Assembly: GCF_021155775.2 (NCBI RefSeq)
Contig: NC_060236.1
Coordinates: 24,938,238 to 25,002,237, forward strand
Direction of reading: 5' to 3'
DNA: 64,000 bases
Source: Neodiprion pinetum
Lineage: Eukaryota; Arthropoda; Insecta; Hymenoptera; Diprionidae
Position 1 is the first letter of the stretch. Every line of letters begins with the position of its first letter. The notes under the pieces are model-generated. The model was not told where the DNA came from. It was given only the letters and a program-made list of their open reading frames with translations, and did not search any database. The position numbers and the translations under genes were made by a program. This document shows positions 14,110 to 26,836 of this stretch, piece by piece.

Positions 14110-16220
14110 CGTCATTTTTTTAAACCGATTTGCATTTGTCGATACGGTATTTGGAAAATAATATTCTTCGTGGATTCTTAAAGTTAAGACAGGACGGTGA
14201 TTGTGCGGATAAGAAAAGACGCGGATAATCTTTGAATGAAAAGATTAGATGCCCTCGCAATACGGTTCATCAGATATTGTGTATCTTTTTGCCATAAAAA
14301 AAGGAATTAATGTTCTTAATACACGTTAAGATTTAAGCAGTCGTAACCCCACATGGTTATTGCATGTACAGATATTGAAAAACGTGTTCAGCTATCAAAT
14401 TTATTCAGTAAACTGCTGATACTTCTCCAAACATTTTCTGCTGGAACTTTAGTCGTGTACTAATTATACGGTCCGTTTTATATTCCGATCATACCTCACG
14501 AGACGTGACCAAGGAAATGATTTCATACCACATTTCAGAGAGCCGTGTTCATCCATTAGACTTTGAACTCTAAAGTAACATTCAATCTCAAGGTACCGTT
14601 GCCGAAATGAATTTTACCATACTCGAACAAATTGAGAAAGTAATAAAATAAACTCAAACATTGGAAATCACATCTGTATCCACTTACTTTTTACACAGGC
14701 GTATTGTTGACGAACATTTATCAAGTTTGAGAGACCGCACTGGAATCCCCAATGAGAAAGTTTCAGAAAATTTTTCAACCGCGTGAGCTTACCTCGATTC
14801 CCAAAGCTTCCTAACTTGGTTGGAAAACTCATTACTCTCTGTTATCCCAGCTGCAGAATTCGTTATCGACATAATTTAAACTTGTATAATCTATTCAGGT
14901 TAGCATTATACTTTTCCTTCGAGGCCTTCGTTTGACAATTCCCCTGAAAACGGTCTGACCGTTCTCATTAATGATTAAAGTATGCAAAACGGATGTAAAC
15001 TGTTACCGTGATAGTTACGTTTCAATGAACTCTTCAAACTTTTAACTGCGACGCTAAATTTTCATTATTACTCATAACTTTCAAAAAAATTGCTACTGCT
15101 CGAAGGAACACTGGAATGAAAATATAAGATCTCACCGAATAGATGATATCTTCCCACACGGAACACTCCATATATCGCAGGTCTATACAGCATCGACAGC
15201 TCCATGAAATATCCATATCCACGGTGCATCTCTAATAGATGTCTAAAGAAATCCACAATATCTACGGTCAGATTAAAGACGGTGATGGATATCTATCCAT
15301 GTACATAAATAGTGGTACTACAGACAACCACCAGGTGGCGAATGGTCGCCGGTCTCTCTCGCCACGAAATATAGCTCCAAATTATACAAATCCCCATCAT
15401 TTCTCCGAATCACATCCGGTATCTACGTGCTTGATCCTTCTTAGTGTCTAGTCTATATTACCTAGATCTGGGACTTATTGTCCGCGACAAAACAAAATTT
15501 GCACATGATACGTAAACAGCACTAGATGGTATAAAAGTAACGTCGATTAAAGGGATTAAATTCTTCCCTACCAAATCCGTGATATCTCCGATGAAGATCT
15601 ATGTGGACATCTAGTAGAGTTCTGCTAGATGTACAACAACCGGACTTTTGGATCATTACTAGAGCTCTCTATTGTACTTCATTTCGGTTGAATTGAATGT
15701 TTAATAGACGCATTTACATACCCATGATGGGATGTCCGTGACAATGTAAATTTCCTGAGTGGGTTGTACACAAGATTGACTTGAGTAACATTTTATATTA
15801 ACAGATAGGCGTTGTTTCGCGTAGTCGTTATCCATTCCACATAAAAATTTATCATGCTGACCACGTGGTCTGTGTTTGTCCCGTTGAGCAGTGGTCGGTA
15901 CTATGACAATCAGTGAAAATTGTCAAAATCGGCGATGCTAATCGAAATTGACCAAAATCAACCGATTTGGACTATGTGGCATATTCGGTAGCTGACGTCA
16001 GACGGTGTTCGACTAGCACGAAACTGTAGTCCATAGAACTCACCGCGATACTTTTCCTACAGCGTACTGCTACACAAGAGTATCATTGTAAAAGACAACA
16101 GCGCAAGATTGATCCAAACGGTTCGTTTACTTGAGGTATAAAACTTTTGGGTACATGTTTACGGATACGTCGACACATTGCAAGCGAGCGTGCACATGGC
16201 AAAACGTATAATCTAGGAAC
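14110..16220. other. Convergent intergenic region
   Basis: No coding exon was recognised between the 3' ends of the Gln-rich (+) and Gly/Tyr-rich (-) genes. The part at 15120-15660 has recurring ATATCTATCC/GGATATC and TAGATGT words, which may be a degraded repeat, but I could not define its ends. Confidence 0.4.
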
Positions 16221-16221
16221 T

Positions 16222-16229
16222 GTTTTAAT
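16222..16229 (-). terminator. Possible poly(A) signal TATTAAA
   Basis: On the minus strand a TATTAAAA word occurs about 80 bases after the stop codon of the Gly/Tyr-rich gene. It is a non-canonical variant. No AATAAA was seen nearby, so the assignment is tentative. Confidence 0.35.
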
Positions 16230-16304
16230 AGTATTCTAAGCCATGCTATAGACCATGAAATTGCTGGGTGGGTGTTCCGTCTATCTCCCGAGGGTTCGTC
16301 ATCC

Positions 16305-17607
16305 TCAGTATCCATATCCGGTACCCAGTTCGCTGAAAGACCCGTGTGCTGGGTGGTGGCCAATTGGCGAGGTCTGGTAGGCCAGGGGCTGATGCTGGTA
16401 GTTCAGGGGTGCCTGATACCCGGCGCCATAGCCGCCGTTGAATCCGGAGAATCCGGAGTATCCATTCCTCAGTACCGGGGATGCGAATGTCGGCGTTGGG
16501 TACGACAGGCTCCTCGGGGCGAAACCGGAAACCGAAGGGTAGGAAACGGCCCCTGGTGTGTTCCTTCCTCCATAGCCGTAGGGAGAGCCGTAACTTGCGG
16601 GTCTGACAACCACGTGTCCCGTTGGAACTCCGGAAGAGTAAGAACGACCAGTTGACAATGGATAACCGGACGTCCCGTAGCCGTAGGGAGACGAGTATGA
16701 GGAACCGGCCCTCAGGAGTCCTGGATTTGAAACGTATGAGGTCCCAATCGTCGGTCCCACGGGGTGACCACTGTTTATGAAACCGGCATGAGTGGCCACT
16801 GCCAAAGCGGCGAATACCACGAGCTGGAATCGATGGTTTGGTGGTTAGATGGCGACAAGGTGAAAGCGGTGAGTAAGCTCTTCGTGTAAATTCCGATGGT
16901 GGGTATTCCGCAGGGGATGACCACTGTTGAATTCTACTGCATACTAGTCGTTGAATTGGATTTGTGTGATTCGGAATATGTGAGAACGATTGAGAAATAC
17001 TGTGCAATTTGGGCTGGAGGATTCTGAGTTCTTTGGCAGCGGTATAAAGCGTCACAAGTCATCGAGTGTAAGAAATCGATTGATTGGAATTTTTCGGAAG
17101 TCGTGTGAAATATTTTCGGGATTAATGGACCACGCTATTTGAATCGGAATTGAGGAAAAGATGATGATCTGTTTCAATAATCTCCACCCGTAGTTTTCAC
17201 CCACATGACATAGTGAAACAACATTTCCACCATGTAATAGAAGTGAATCTAATTGTATTTTCAGAACACGATTTAATATATCAACCATTTGGGAAACGGT
17301 TTAATTAAACTTTGGCCTTTTCATCAGATTCTTCTTAACTTTTTCTCTTCTTGTAACTTTTGATTCCGATAACGGGACCCATTGATCGTTAAATGAAATC
17401 CTTGGGATGCGAGAGCTTCATAAGAATCACTTGAAATCCCGTAAAACTTTCAAAATTCTCGATAATTTAAACAGTGGTAAATTAATGGAACCTTTGTTCG
17501 ATCAATCGAATCACATAAATCCCTGCCGGTGGGATTCGAAGCGAGCGAGTTGTGTTAGTCGTCTTATACGAGGTATTAGGAGAAGTTTCACTCACTTTGA
17601 ACGTCAT
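16305..17607 (-). CDS. Gly/Tyr/Ser-rich secreted cuticular-type protein (176 aa, two coding exons)
   Basis: On the minus strand exon 1 is 17607-17596 (MTFK, then donor GTGAGT) and exon 2 is 16823-16305, ending TGA. The intron is phase 0. Together they give a signal peptide MTFKLVVFAALAVATHA with cleavage before GF. The mature part is low complexity: Gly, Tyr, Ser and Pro with repeated SSPYGYG/GSPYGYG units, then a Tyr/Gly-rich NGYSGFSGFNGGYGAGYQ stretch, and a C-terminal HGSFSELGTGYGY. There are no cysteines and no Rebers-Riddiford motif. Such compositions are typical of insect structural cuticle proteins lacking that motif; the exact family is not identified. The four-codon first exon matches the genes at 9565 and 26837, and the MTFK/MAFK starts are nearly identical, implying a common origin. 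A longer open frame in another phase (16246-17055) crosses the same DNA but is not the gene. Confidence 0.85.
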
Positions 17608-17676
17608 CCTGGTAAAGTTGGCTCTTTCCTGTGAGAGATTATATTGCCTTATCTGACTTAGTGGCGAACTTTTTCG

Positions 17677-17684
17677 CTTTTATA
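17677..17684 (-). promoter_or_regulatory. TATA box of the Gly/Tyr-rich protein gene
   Basis: Reading the minus strand, TATAAAAG occupies 17684-17677. A TCAGAT initiator lies at 17656-17651, placing its A 30 bases downstream of the first T. The ATG follows at 17607. This is the best-formed TATA plus initiator promoter in the window. Confidence 0.8.
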
Positions 17685-17689
17685 GCAGT

Positions 17690-20600
17690 TGCCGAGCTCC
17701 CAAACCGCGATTCGTCTCTTTTACACCACCCCACCAATGCCCCTCTTGGCTCTGCTTGTGCCTGTACGTACTCACTGCAACTGCGGTTACACTACCACGT
17801 TTACACCTGGACTCGATACCCCTGAACACCTCAAACTCGGTCTCTTACAAATTGACAAAAACAAAGCTATCATTTCTTAGTCTTGTATACTTCGGGCAGC
17901 AAACAACCCTCGTCGAATCTGTTCAGCGGAAATTCGTCTCGACTAATTAACAAGGTTAGTTGGCCAAAAATCGTGCTCGTTATTAATATATCGTTACGAA
18001 GATAGTCGCACGTTGAGTATTCAGAAAATTGACAAATATCTTTGTCGTAATTTAAAAATAGACAATAATGGAATTACAAATGAAAGCTTGGACACCGAAC
18101 CTTCGTTACAAAATTGCTAACAATCCAATAGATTCGTTCAGTTTTATTCTGCATGCTCAATTTCAATTCGCTTGAAAATAGTCAAAAATCTAATGGATTT
18201 GATTTATTTCACTCTACGAAGGATAATTTTATTCGGACCAGTATTTTATACACACTCGAATTACACCGCGTGCGGCTTTATTTTCCAAATTTACAATTTT
18301 AATAGCAACTCAGATTTATTTCTATTCTTCAATAACATCTTGTTATCAACATCATCTTATACATTCTACATAGCCAAATTCTCACATAATAATTAGTTTA
18401 AAAAATTTGTACAACTATCTCTTCATTATTTATTCAAATTTCTTCCTTTTTTCAATATCTTTATTTATTTTCTTAGTGCTTGAAAAATACGGCTCTCATT
18501 TGAAATGACTTATATGAACTTAGTTTTCCATTTTCTCGGTTCTTCGTCGATTACACTGTATAATAAATAATTTACTAATAAGTATTTCCAACCTTTACGT
18601 ATACTTTAAACAATGATCAATTTGTCATATTTCAATTTCATTTACATACGCGTTTGTATTCGGATTAATTTTTTAATTTCTGTTCAATTAATTTCTTCTG
18701 TTTCAACATTTTCTTTTCTTTGATTACCCCTCATGCGAAACCAATAATATGTATAATCAATTTTCTAATTATTTACTCTTGATATGCATAATAATTACGT
18801 ATCACTGCAAATTACGCATAATTGTAAAAGAGATAATAGTTTTCATCAATCACGAAATAATTCCGCTCACAATGCTAATTGCGAGATTTCATTTATTCTG
18901 ACGTGGAATATTTCGACTCATTTTTCGATTACATTTCGAATAATGAATGTTTGATTCGCCTCAGATACCGAATACCTAAAATCATTGAAAATTTCCGACA
19001 TCTTTACCGAACCACATTCAAATTCAATATTTTTTACAGTCTGGGATAATATTCAGACTGCAGACTTTGGATCATAGGTTATATATACAGGGATCGGTTC
19101 TCGGATAATCACCTATACCTACCGATATTTCGCAAGGCTAACTTTGGAACCTGAGAAACTCACGATGTATTTTATTTTGCCGATTTATTTCTCAGTGTTC
19201 TAATACCTCGTTTTTTTTTTATTCGTTTACTACTTTTTTTTTCCATCCGGCCGCAAACTATCTTATCGCTGTCTTTGGTGTCTTGGGTGTATGACATAAT
19301 ATACGTACAACATATAGTGCATAATATAATCCATTCTGCAGACAATTATCTGAATATTGAATAACGTATATAGGTATTAAATACTACGCGTATCAATGCG
19401 TACTTAGCACGCATGTCATGTGATACAAATTTTCGATTGTATCGTTCCACACAAGACGCGAAATGACCTGAATTTAAGCTTACAATACGGCCGTGAGAAT
19501 TGCCTCAAATCGTATTGTGGCACCATTGTCAATACCATTACTCCTCGATTTTACTCACTCATCGGTTCATCGTCATCCAAATCCACTTTCCTTGTGCAAC
19601 AAATAATTTGCAATTCAAGTCTTTCCTCTCCGCCGTTTCTCTCTCGTGTTCGAAAATCACTTCCTACGCCTCTATTATTCGCACTCTTGTTACAGGAATA
19701 ATTTAAGAGGCCCCCGACCCAGTTTTGCACCAACTTCATCGCTGATATTGGAAACTTTCAAAGTAGGTATTAATCTGACGGTACAGTCTCATCAAACGTA
19801 TAAAAATCTAAGATAACTAAAAAAGAACTTATTTTCAAACATTCATCTTGATATATTTAATACAACCGCCCGTACAATTTATTTGAATCGAACAAAAGTG
19901 CAGAACGTACATCGAACATAGATTCGACGGTTAATCGAAATCTGCTTTCATTTCCGAGCAACTTATTTACTTGGAACAATTAAAGCAAATAGATGAGTAA
20001 CGTTATCTCTCGATGTTTGCGCTGCAGGAATATACCATGCTATTTATTAATAATAAAAAAAAAATAAAAAAAAAACGACTGAATGTGCAGATTCAAATGA
20101 ACTGGTAACAAAATTGTCCACCTTGAGCGGGAAATAAGGGAAATTAATAACCACTTTCAAAAACGTCGGTAATACATCATTACTTTCATCTCTCCAACTA
20201 CGATTACTAATTAATTATCAAATACCGAATAACTATCATCAATCTGTATACGACGCATATGCTGCAAAATATTTGAGAACGTATATTTTGTCTCGTATAA
20301 TAATATAATAATCCATGAATAAAAATCGTAACATTTTCTATGATCTTGTTCGTCGTGAAATAAGTTTAGCATACGAGCCTAGAAAATAACCGATAATTTA
20401 TTCAAGCACCTGTATAGTACAGACGGACACTCGTGTATTCTCATAATCGCTTAGGCTGAGAAATTGATTCAGCCGCAGTCAATATCGATACCGGATTATT
20501 TATTCGGTATTATATTATTACAAACGATCCCGTATATTTATTAATAACCGATGCATGTATTATCAATATTTGCTCGCTCTGAAGTGTACAAGTTGCAGTG

Positions 20601-23600
20601 GCGAAACTGTTGAGTATTGTGTACACGAATCGACCATGTGTGCGTACTCTGTAAGTGAAAGGGTACCGTACCGTAAAGTGTGCGAATAATGATGCGAGGA
20701 ATGATTAAAAATGATTATAAAATTTGTGTGAATTTTTTATGCTCGGATTAGATCGAAAAAAAAAAAAATTTAAGCACGAGGATAAACATGAAATGAATAT
20801 AAATAGTAGAAATGGCAGCTTTGTTATTTGGAATTATAATTGTTATAATTGTTATGAGAATAGTATAAGGGAAACGGTATATTAAGTCGAGTTTTGCAAT
20901 GCGGAATTATGATTTATGATTAGGCAAACGTCGCTCCCTGCGGCTGTATACTTGTGGCGAAATACGCTGATCGTATTTCGATACGGTATCCATCCGCTTG
21001 AGAATTATTACGGAGAGAAAAAATAGGAGTGTCGCATTGTCATCTAACTAGACTTGGAGTAATCGTAATCTTGATAATTTTAAAGTAACGTGAAAATCCC
21101 CGTTTTAGATTAATTTTTTTAACACATTAAAAAGAAATACCGAAAACTCAGTTTGTTGAAACGTTGACTGGCTCTCAATTTCTTTTGCAAACCTAGGATT
21201 TCTAAATTTCTATCATTCGTCCGGACTTTTATTCATCGTTGTTTGTCGAACGATCAGTTAGCATTTTTTTTGAAAAATCAATTAAAAATCCTCAGCCAAT
21301 AAAGTCGATCTAAGGGAATAAAAATTAACCTTCGGAGTCTATTCCCAATTTATCGTTGGAAAAATTTTCTCTGAATAAAAAAAACCTAGTTTCGTTGTTT
21401 GAATTTCCTTCCACTTGTCGAAACAGCGATTTTCTGCATCATGCATGTATGCACGAATCACCTGAATTTGAGAGAAAAAATTAATAATGACAAAATACGG
21501 GAAATAAACCAAGTTTTTTTCTGATGCGTTTAGCCACGCATAATTACGTCGTACGAAACCCGAAATAAAATTATATCTTTTGTACACGCATGTCCAATCA
21601 ATCGGACTATCCGTCAACCGCTGAGCTGCTGTTATACATAATTCATGAGAAACGTTGATAATTTATTCAATTTCATTTCGTCCGACAATATTATAGCTGC
21701 GGCCTACGGTGAAAAGACGTAACATTAAAACAAGACTCGCGGACCTTTTCGCTGATATTAAGTCAAGGACAGACTTTCTCCGTTCGCGCACCAAGTGTTA
21801 CTTTAGACGTGGTTACACGGGCACGAGATCTTCAATACTCACGAATCGGGCGTGACGTGCGTACGATTGTGATCAGGACGTGGCACGAGACAGAACGATA
21901 TTTTATCCGTCGTTGTATTTATCAGTCCATCATTCATCCCGCACGATAATCGCATCGTAAAGTAAAATGACTTACAGACTAATCTCTGTTGCCGAACGTT
22001 GCTTCGAAAAGAGCATTTATCTTTTCGTTCAATTCGTACACAAACTTTTTACCACTCGTACATTCATTTTATACAATTATTCAATATTTAAGGATTTGGC
22101 AACAAGTCGTTGCAATAATTTTTACACCTCGACTTGATTTTAATCAAAAAAATCTTATTTTCCTTATTAATCTCCAAAATTGAGAAAAAAAAAAAAAACT
22201 GCAACCACGTTTTTGTAATGCAATTATCATCTCGTCGTTTACAGTCAAAGTTTAAACGCAAAGACAGCGTTTATCCCGAGAAATATTAGCACGAGCTTGC
22301 GTATCGTTGTTCAATATTGACTGTGGTAATATGTTTTCCTATAACCAATTATGGGTTCTTATATTACACCTCAACCCCGTCACACCCTGTCCTTCGTATC
22401 GAAGATCGCCGACTCGAGTTCAGACGGAATTACACACTCAAGTTGAGCGCTTTCAATTTCCAATAACTTCGACGAAGTTGAGTAGACGATGTACTATAGA
22501 GTGTAGATCGTGTATACCTGATATCGCAGAGGATGAAGGCAAGTCGAGGAATCTCAATATATTTTACAGTGCGACGATGTCTCTCACAGAAGCGACACGC
22601 CTAGGTGTTTTTCGATAAGTTAATTCAAACGTTATTTATTGACAAATAATTGCCCGTTTCTTCATCGAATATTGAACGACTTTTATTTAGATAAGCTGAA
22701 ATCACACATCAAAATCAATATTTTTAAAATCCCCTACGCATTTCACTAGCTATGAACATGTAGATTGAGTAATTTTTTTCCAGATTCAAATTTCCAACAA
22801 TTAAACCGCGTACCGCAGAATTCAACGTGTCTCGCGAGAATGACTCCGGTGTCGCAATATTTTAATATTTGTCGAGAATAAGTTGTTATATTGTACTTAA
22901 ATATTTATGCCTAATAACTTTCTTAGATATTCCTTTTTCATTACTTTTTCTTCCATGAAAAAAAGAATTTTACAGCGGTGTCACTCCTCAAATACTCGCG
23001 CTGCTCAAATATTAAATTATACATTTTTTTATAGTACCGTTAAATGTTATGTAAGTAGGTTTTTTTAGATCGGAATAATCCGCAAAGGATTCTCGGATAT
23101 TTGATGCTCTTAACGCGATATCCTTACAGGAATATTTAAAACATGAAACGTTTTAAACTCGAAATATAAAGCTCGCTTGGATATCACTTCAAAGGTAATC
23201 GGATTTCACTTAAACTTCAACCGTGATCGCCAAAGTCCATCATTTCACTGTCGTGCTCCATTCGATGCAATTTTTTACTCCGATGAATTATATAACCTTG
23301 GCACGTTGCTAATAATTTTTTTCGCGTAGATCTAATATTGGGTGATTCGACAGATCCTTTCTCTCGGCGGACTAATGAGGGAGCCGGTTTTACCGCGATC
23401 ACTCGATTATTCAAGCGCGTTTCTTTTCCCTTTCCGCGTTGTTGTTGCATCAGAGAATTCGCACCCCCGAGGCAAATTGACGATGACATTTCGTTGAAAA
23501 TTACGCTGCACCGATCATACGTCAGTGACCATTATGTCCGTATTGAAATCTGACGTTATTCAAAATGTGGCGAAAGTAAATTTTTCAATTCATTCGTAAA

Positions 23601-26600
23601 CGCAGCAGTAATTTATTGTATCGATAATAATCACTTACTTCAAAATACATTTTTACAAAATGTTGTTACTGTTTTCAAACTTATAATTTGTTCGTTGTTA
23701 TTGTTGAACTTTTAATTTTGCCAACTTGAAATGACTTTGACACCGAATTGTAGCAGGCTTATTTTTATTTTATGTTTAACCGAAAATTAGCTTCTCAACT
23801 TTTCAATTACATTAGCACAACGTACAGCTGTTGTACTTGTTAAGTGACCCGTTTAAATATACGAAAATATCAGAATGTTTCTCTTCTTCTTCTGGAAAAG
23901 CTTTACGAGACGCTGTAAAATAGTTGCATAAAGATTCGAGAACTGCTCGCGTCAATAAAGAGGAAGATTTCCGTCTCGCAGTTTAATACAGGTGATTTAA
24001 TTTCCGTCGACTCGTGGAATTCGAAGTATAACTCGCAGCGTGGGAAAGCCCCATGCCTGTTTATTTTCACCACACACAAAGCACTGACCAGTTCTCGACT
24101 CTAATTGTTATCCTACCTCTGCTTTGCATAACGATACTAACCCAACGACTCTACCTATAATCATTTGTCGTGAAAGGTCCCTCGGTTTTCCCTCCTCAAA
24201 ATTGCAGGGCAAGTTACCCTCTTCACCCAGACGATTGACCCGAGCGACAGCAAGAGAAGAGAGAAATGAACAGCAGTGAGACAATTGAAGTCGAAATTTA
24301 GATTCATACTCTTGTATCTTTATTATTCATCGAATTAAACAAGTTCGACAGTCGTTCATTTTGTCAACGAATTTGTTGAATTTTTATTGGAAATCACTCA
24401 AGAAATACAAATTTTTAATCATTCGAAAACTAATTTTTTTTTTTTGCACGAATTGATCGCAAAATATCAGGATCATTATCAGCATCGCGATATCTCAAAA
24501 TGAAAAGGAAACAGTTGTGAATGATATTAGAGTGGGAATGTCGTCCCTCCACACATTTTGATATTTTTTCTGGATGCATGCTTCTATTCAATTACGCGAA
24601 TAATTTAAGAAAAGCCAAGTGGAGTGAAAACGTCAATTGCAATTTTCCGTATTTTTGGAAAAAGGTGAATAATATCCGAGGTCAAATGACAAAGTAGCTA
24701 AAAATTGAATAGGACTTGACTGCTGTTTGAATAATTACGTCGGCTAGCCTAGTGAAAATTTTAGTGAAACAGCTTCAAAGTACGTATTATAATAGAAACT
24801 GTAAAAGAAAAAAAAAATACGTCTGTGAAAACTCTCTGGAGTTGTACAGATACTTTGCCGAGTAAATTATAAAAAAATTGTTGATTTTATCATGACCTAA
24901 TTTACCGTCTAACCTATTTCAATTTTACCGTATAAAATTGAAAAAAAAAATTCAATTTACACATTAAACAGAGGTTGAATTTATCTCGAACCACGGTCAG
25001 GAAAGTCTCGGACTCCCTGAAGAGTGTCACAAGTGAGTTGCGCACATTTACAAAAGATACAGAGAAGTAAATAAGGCGACACGGGCGTGTCTTTTATTAT
25101 TATGCCCTGAAGTCTGAATGTACGAGTGAAAATAAAATTTAACCGAAGATGCATGAATAATACGGTAAATATGCACGCGTGAATATAAAGGCGTTCATTC
25201 ATTTCCTGTCGCAGGTATCTGAGAAAGCAAAGGAAACGAAGTATTTCCACCTTCGCAAATATTACGTTACACATCTATACATTCACACACACACACACAC
25301 ACTGGCGAGAGGAAATGAATAAATCAATTACGCTGTACCAACGTAACATTCGCTACTGTACGTGACTGTGAACGTTGAATCGAACTGAAATAAGAACACA
25401 AAACTTGAAGGAACGGTGAGCTATGAAGCTACGGATGATTCAGCATTTCTTGTTAGAGCAAGGCTGGCTTTGATTAGAATTATTCTAACGTGCTCCGAGG
25501 AGAATCCCTTTGTGTCGAAGAGAGGTGGAAGTAGATTACGGGGTGCGAGAGGGACGGAGGGAGGATTTGCTTGGTAAATAATTCGTTAATTGTACTCACA
25601 ACCTGAGAATAATTAACGTTCAATCTGGATCTTCTGAATATAATGGACGACTACCTGGGTTCCAACTCGTTACAAACATTACGTACATCCAAGTGTACGA
25701 CTCATCTAAACTATCCAATCCCTTTAACGATGAAAAAGTACTTGTGAAACTGCCAAGTTTTGCGGAATTAAGTAAAACGTGTGTATAATATTTTTCTTTA
25801 GTGACCGATAATTCAGATCGAATTATATCAACCCAATACTCGTATGAATTCGATTTTAGTGATGTAATTTATCCAGATAACATCGTTGGACTTGGAATCA
25901 ATCCAACGCAAGTCCCGTGACACAAATACTGAGAAAAATGAATTAGACTGACGAAATTGATCGCAAGTAATTGTAATCCATGAATTAAGATTGTAAATAA
26001 ATGTCACCCTTAACTTCCATGCACTGATTAGTATTGTTGTAAAAAAATCTTGCACCAAAATATAGTAATTATTTGCATGCAGAATTTCGTACACGAAGTT
26101 CTTCTGTTACCTTTGATTCGTGTTTGAATAGCTCATCAGACTATTCTGTACAAGATTTGCGTCATAGTTTTGACTGTTGGAATTTAATTCGCATTCATTC
26201 GTTGATACGAAAACGTTCGTAGAATCGCGAAAAGAAAAATGAATAAAAATGTCGATTCAAACTTGCACGTCCTTTACAGTTAGGTGGTGCAGTGTGCGTT
26301 TACTTGAACAAGGAATATCCTTACCCCTGCACGAAGGTAAAAGAAATTTGTCACCCAGGGCCAAGCGCGTGTATAATGGATAAAATAAAAGGAACACAAA
26401 GAGAGCGAGAGAGCGCAAGTTGCGGCATGGTGCAAGAGATCACCGCGTGGCCTTCCTAATAAGTGTCGACCGTTCCAGATACAAGAGATTGTAAATCCGC
26501 GAGGCCCGGACCTGGACCACGCCTCGAAAACGCGTTATATCCATCTGGTCCACAATGATCTCGTGCCTCATTGTCTCTGTCTGGCACGTTACCGAATATA

Positions 26601-26760
26601 TTATATGTGTCAAACGCGATTGCCGGCGATCTGCTGCCGCTGCCGCTGCCGCTGTTGATGTTGGTGTTGGTACCCTATGGCGAAGCAACGCGATGGGGAG
26701 GAGAATGAAGGGGAGGGGGTTCGAAATCTGCCCGTGCTCGGAGGAAACCTCACTCAGAGC
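17690..26760. other. Divergent intergenic region, about 9 kb, no gene recognised
   Basis: Between the two divergently transcribed cuticle genes I see no exon with family signals. The sequence is strongly AT-rich, with GC-richer patches at about 21700-21960, 22380-22620, 23200-23540 and 23940-24270 that could be regulatory. A (CA)n microsatellite lies at 25284-25302. At 20636 an ATG with four more codons abuts a strong GTAAGT donor, and at 24227 an acceptor is followed by 23 open codons; neither is enough for a gene call. Confidence 0.4.
25284..25302. repeat. (CA)n microsatellite
   Basis: About nine and a half uninterrupted CA units in the gene-poor region upstream of the Ala-rich cuticle gene. 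Confidence 0.9.
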
Positions 26761-26766
26761 AAATTG

Positions 26767-26773
26767 TATATAA
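26767..26773 (+). promoter_or_regulatory. TATA box of the Ala-rich cuticular protein gene
   Basis: TATATAA precedes a CCAGAT initiator-like word whose A (26799) is 32 bases downstream, and the ATG is at 26837. Upstream (26620-26660) lies a GCTGCC-repeat stretch. Confidence 0.75.
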
Positions 26774-26836
26774 GCCCGTGCCAAATTAATCCTAAGCCAG
26801 ATCTGAACCAGCTCTCGAAAACCAACAACCAGCATC

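Noticed and set aside
16246..17055. 269-codon open frame on the minus strand
   Set aside because: It overlaps the Gly/Tyr-rich gene in another phase, lacks a signal peptide, crosses that gene's splice acceptor and promoter side, and is rich in Arg/Ser from frame-shifted Gly/Tyr codons.
20636..24298. A five-codon start exon (MCAYS, donor GTAAGT) that could join in phase to GKLPSSPRRLTRATAREE at 24227
   Set aside because: Phases match, but the product would be only 28 residues with no signal, and the exons lie 3.6 kb apart; too likely to be chance.
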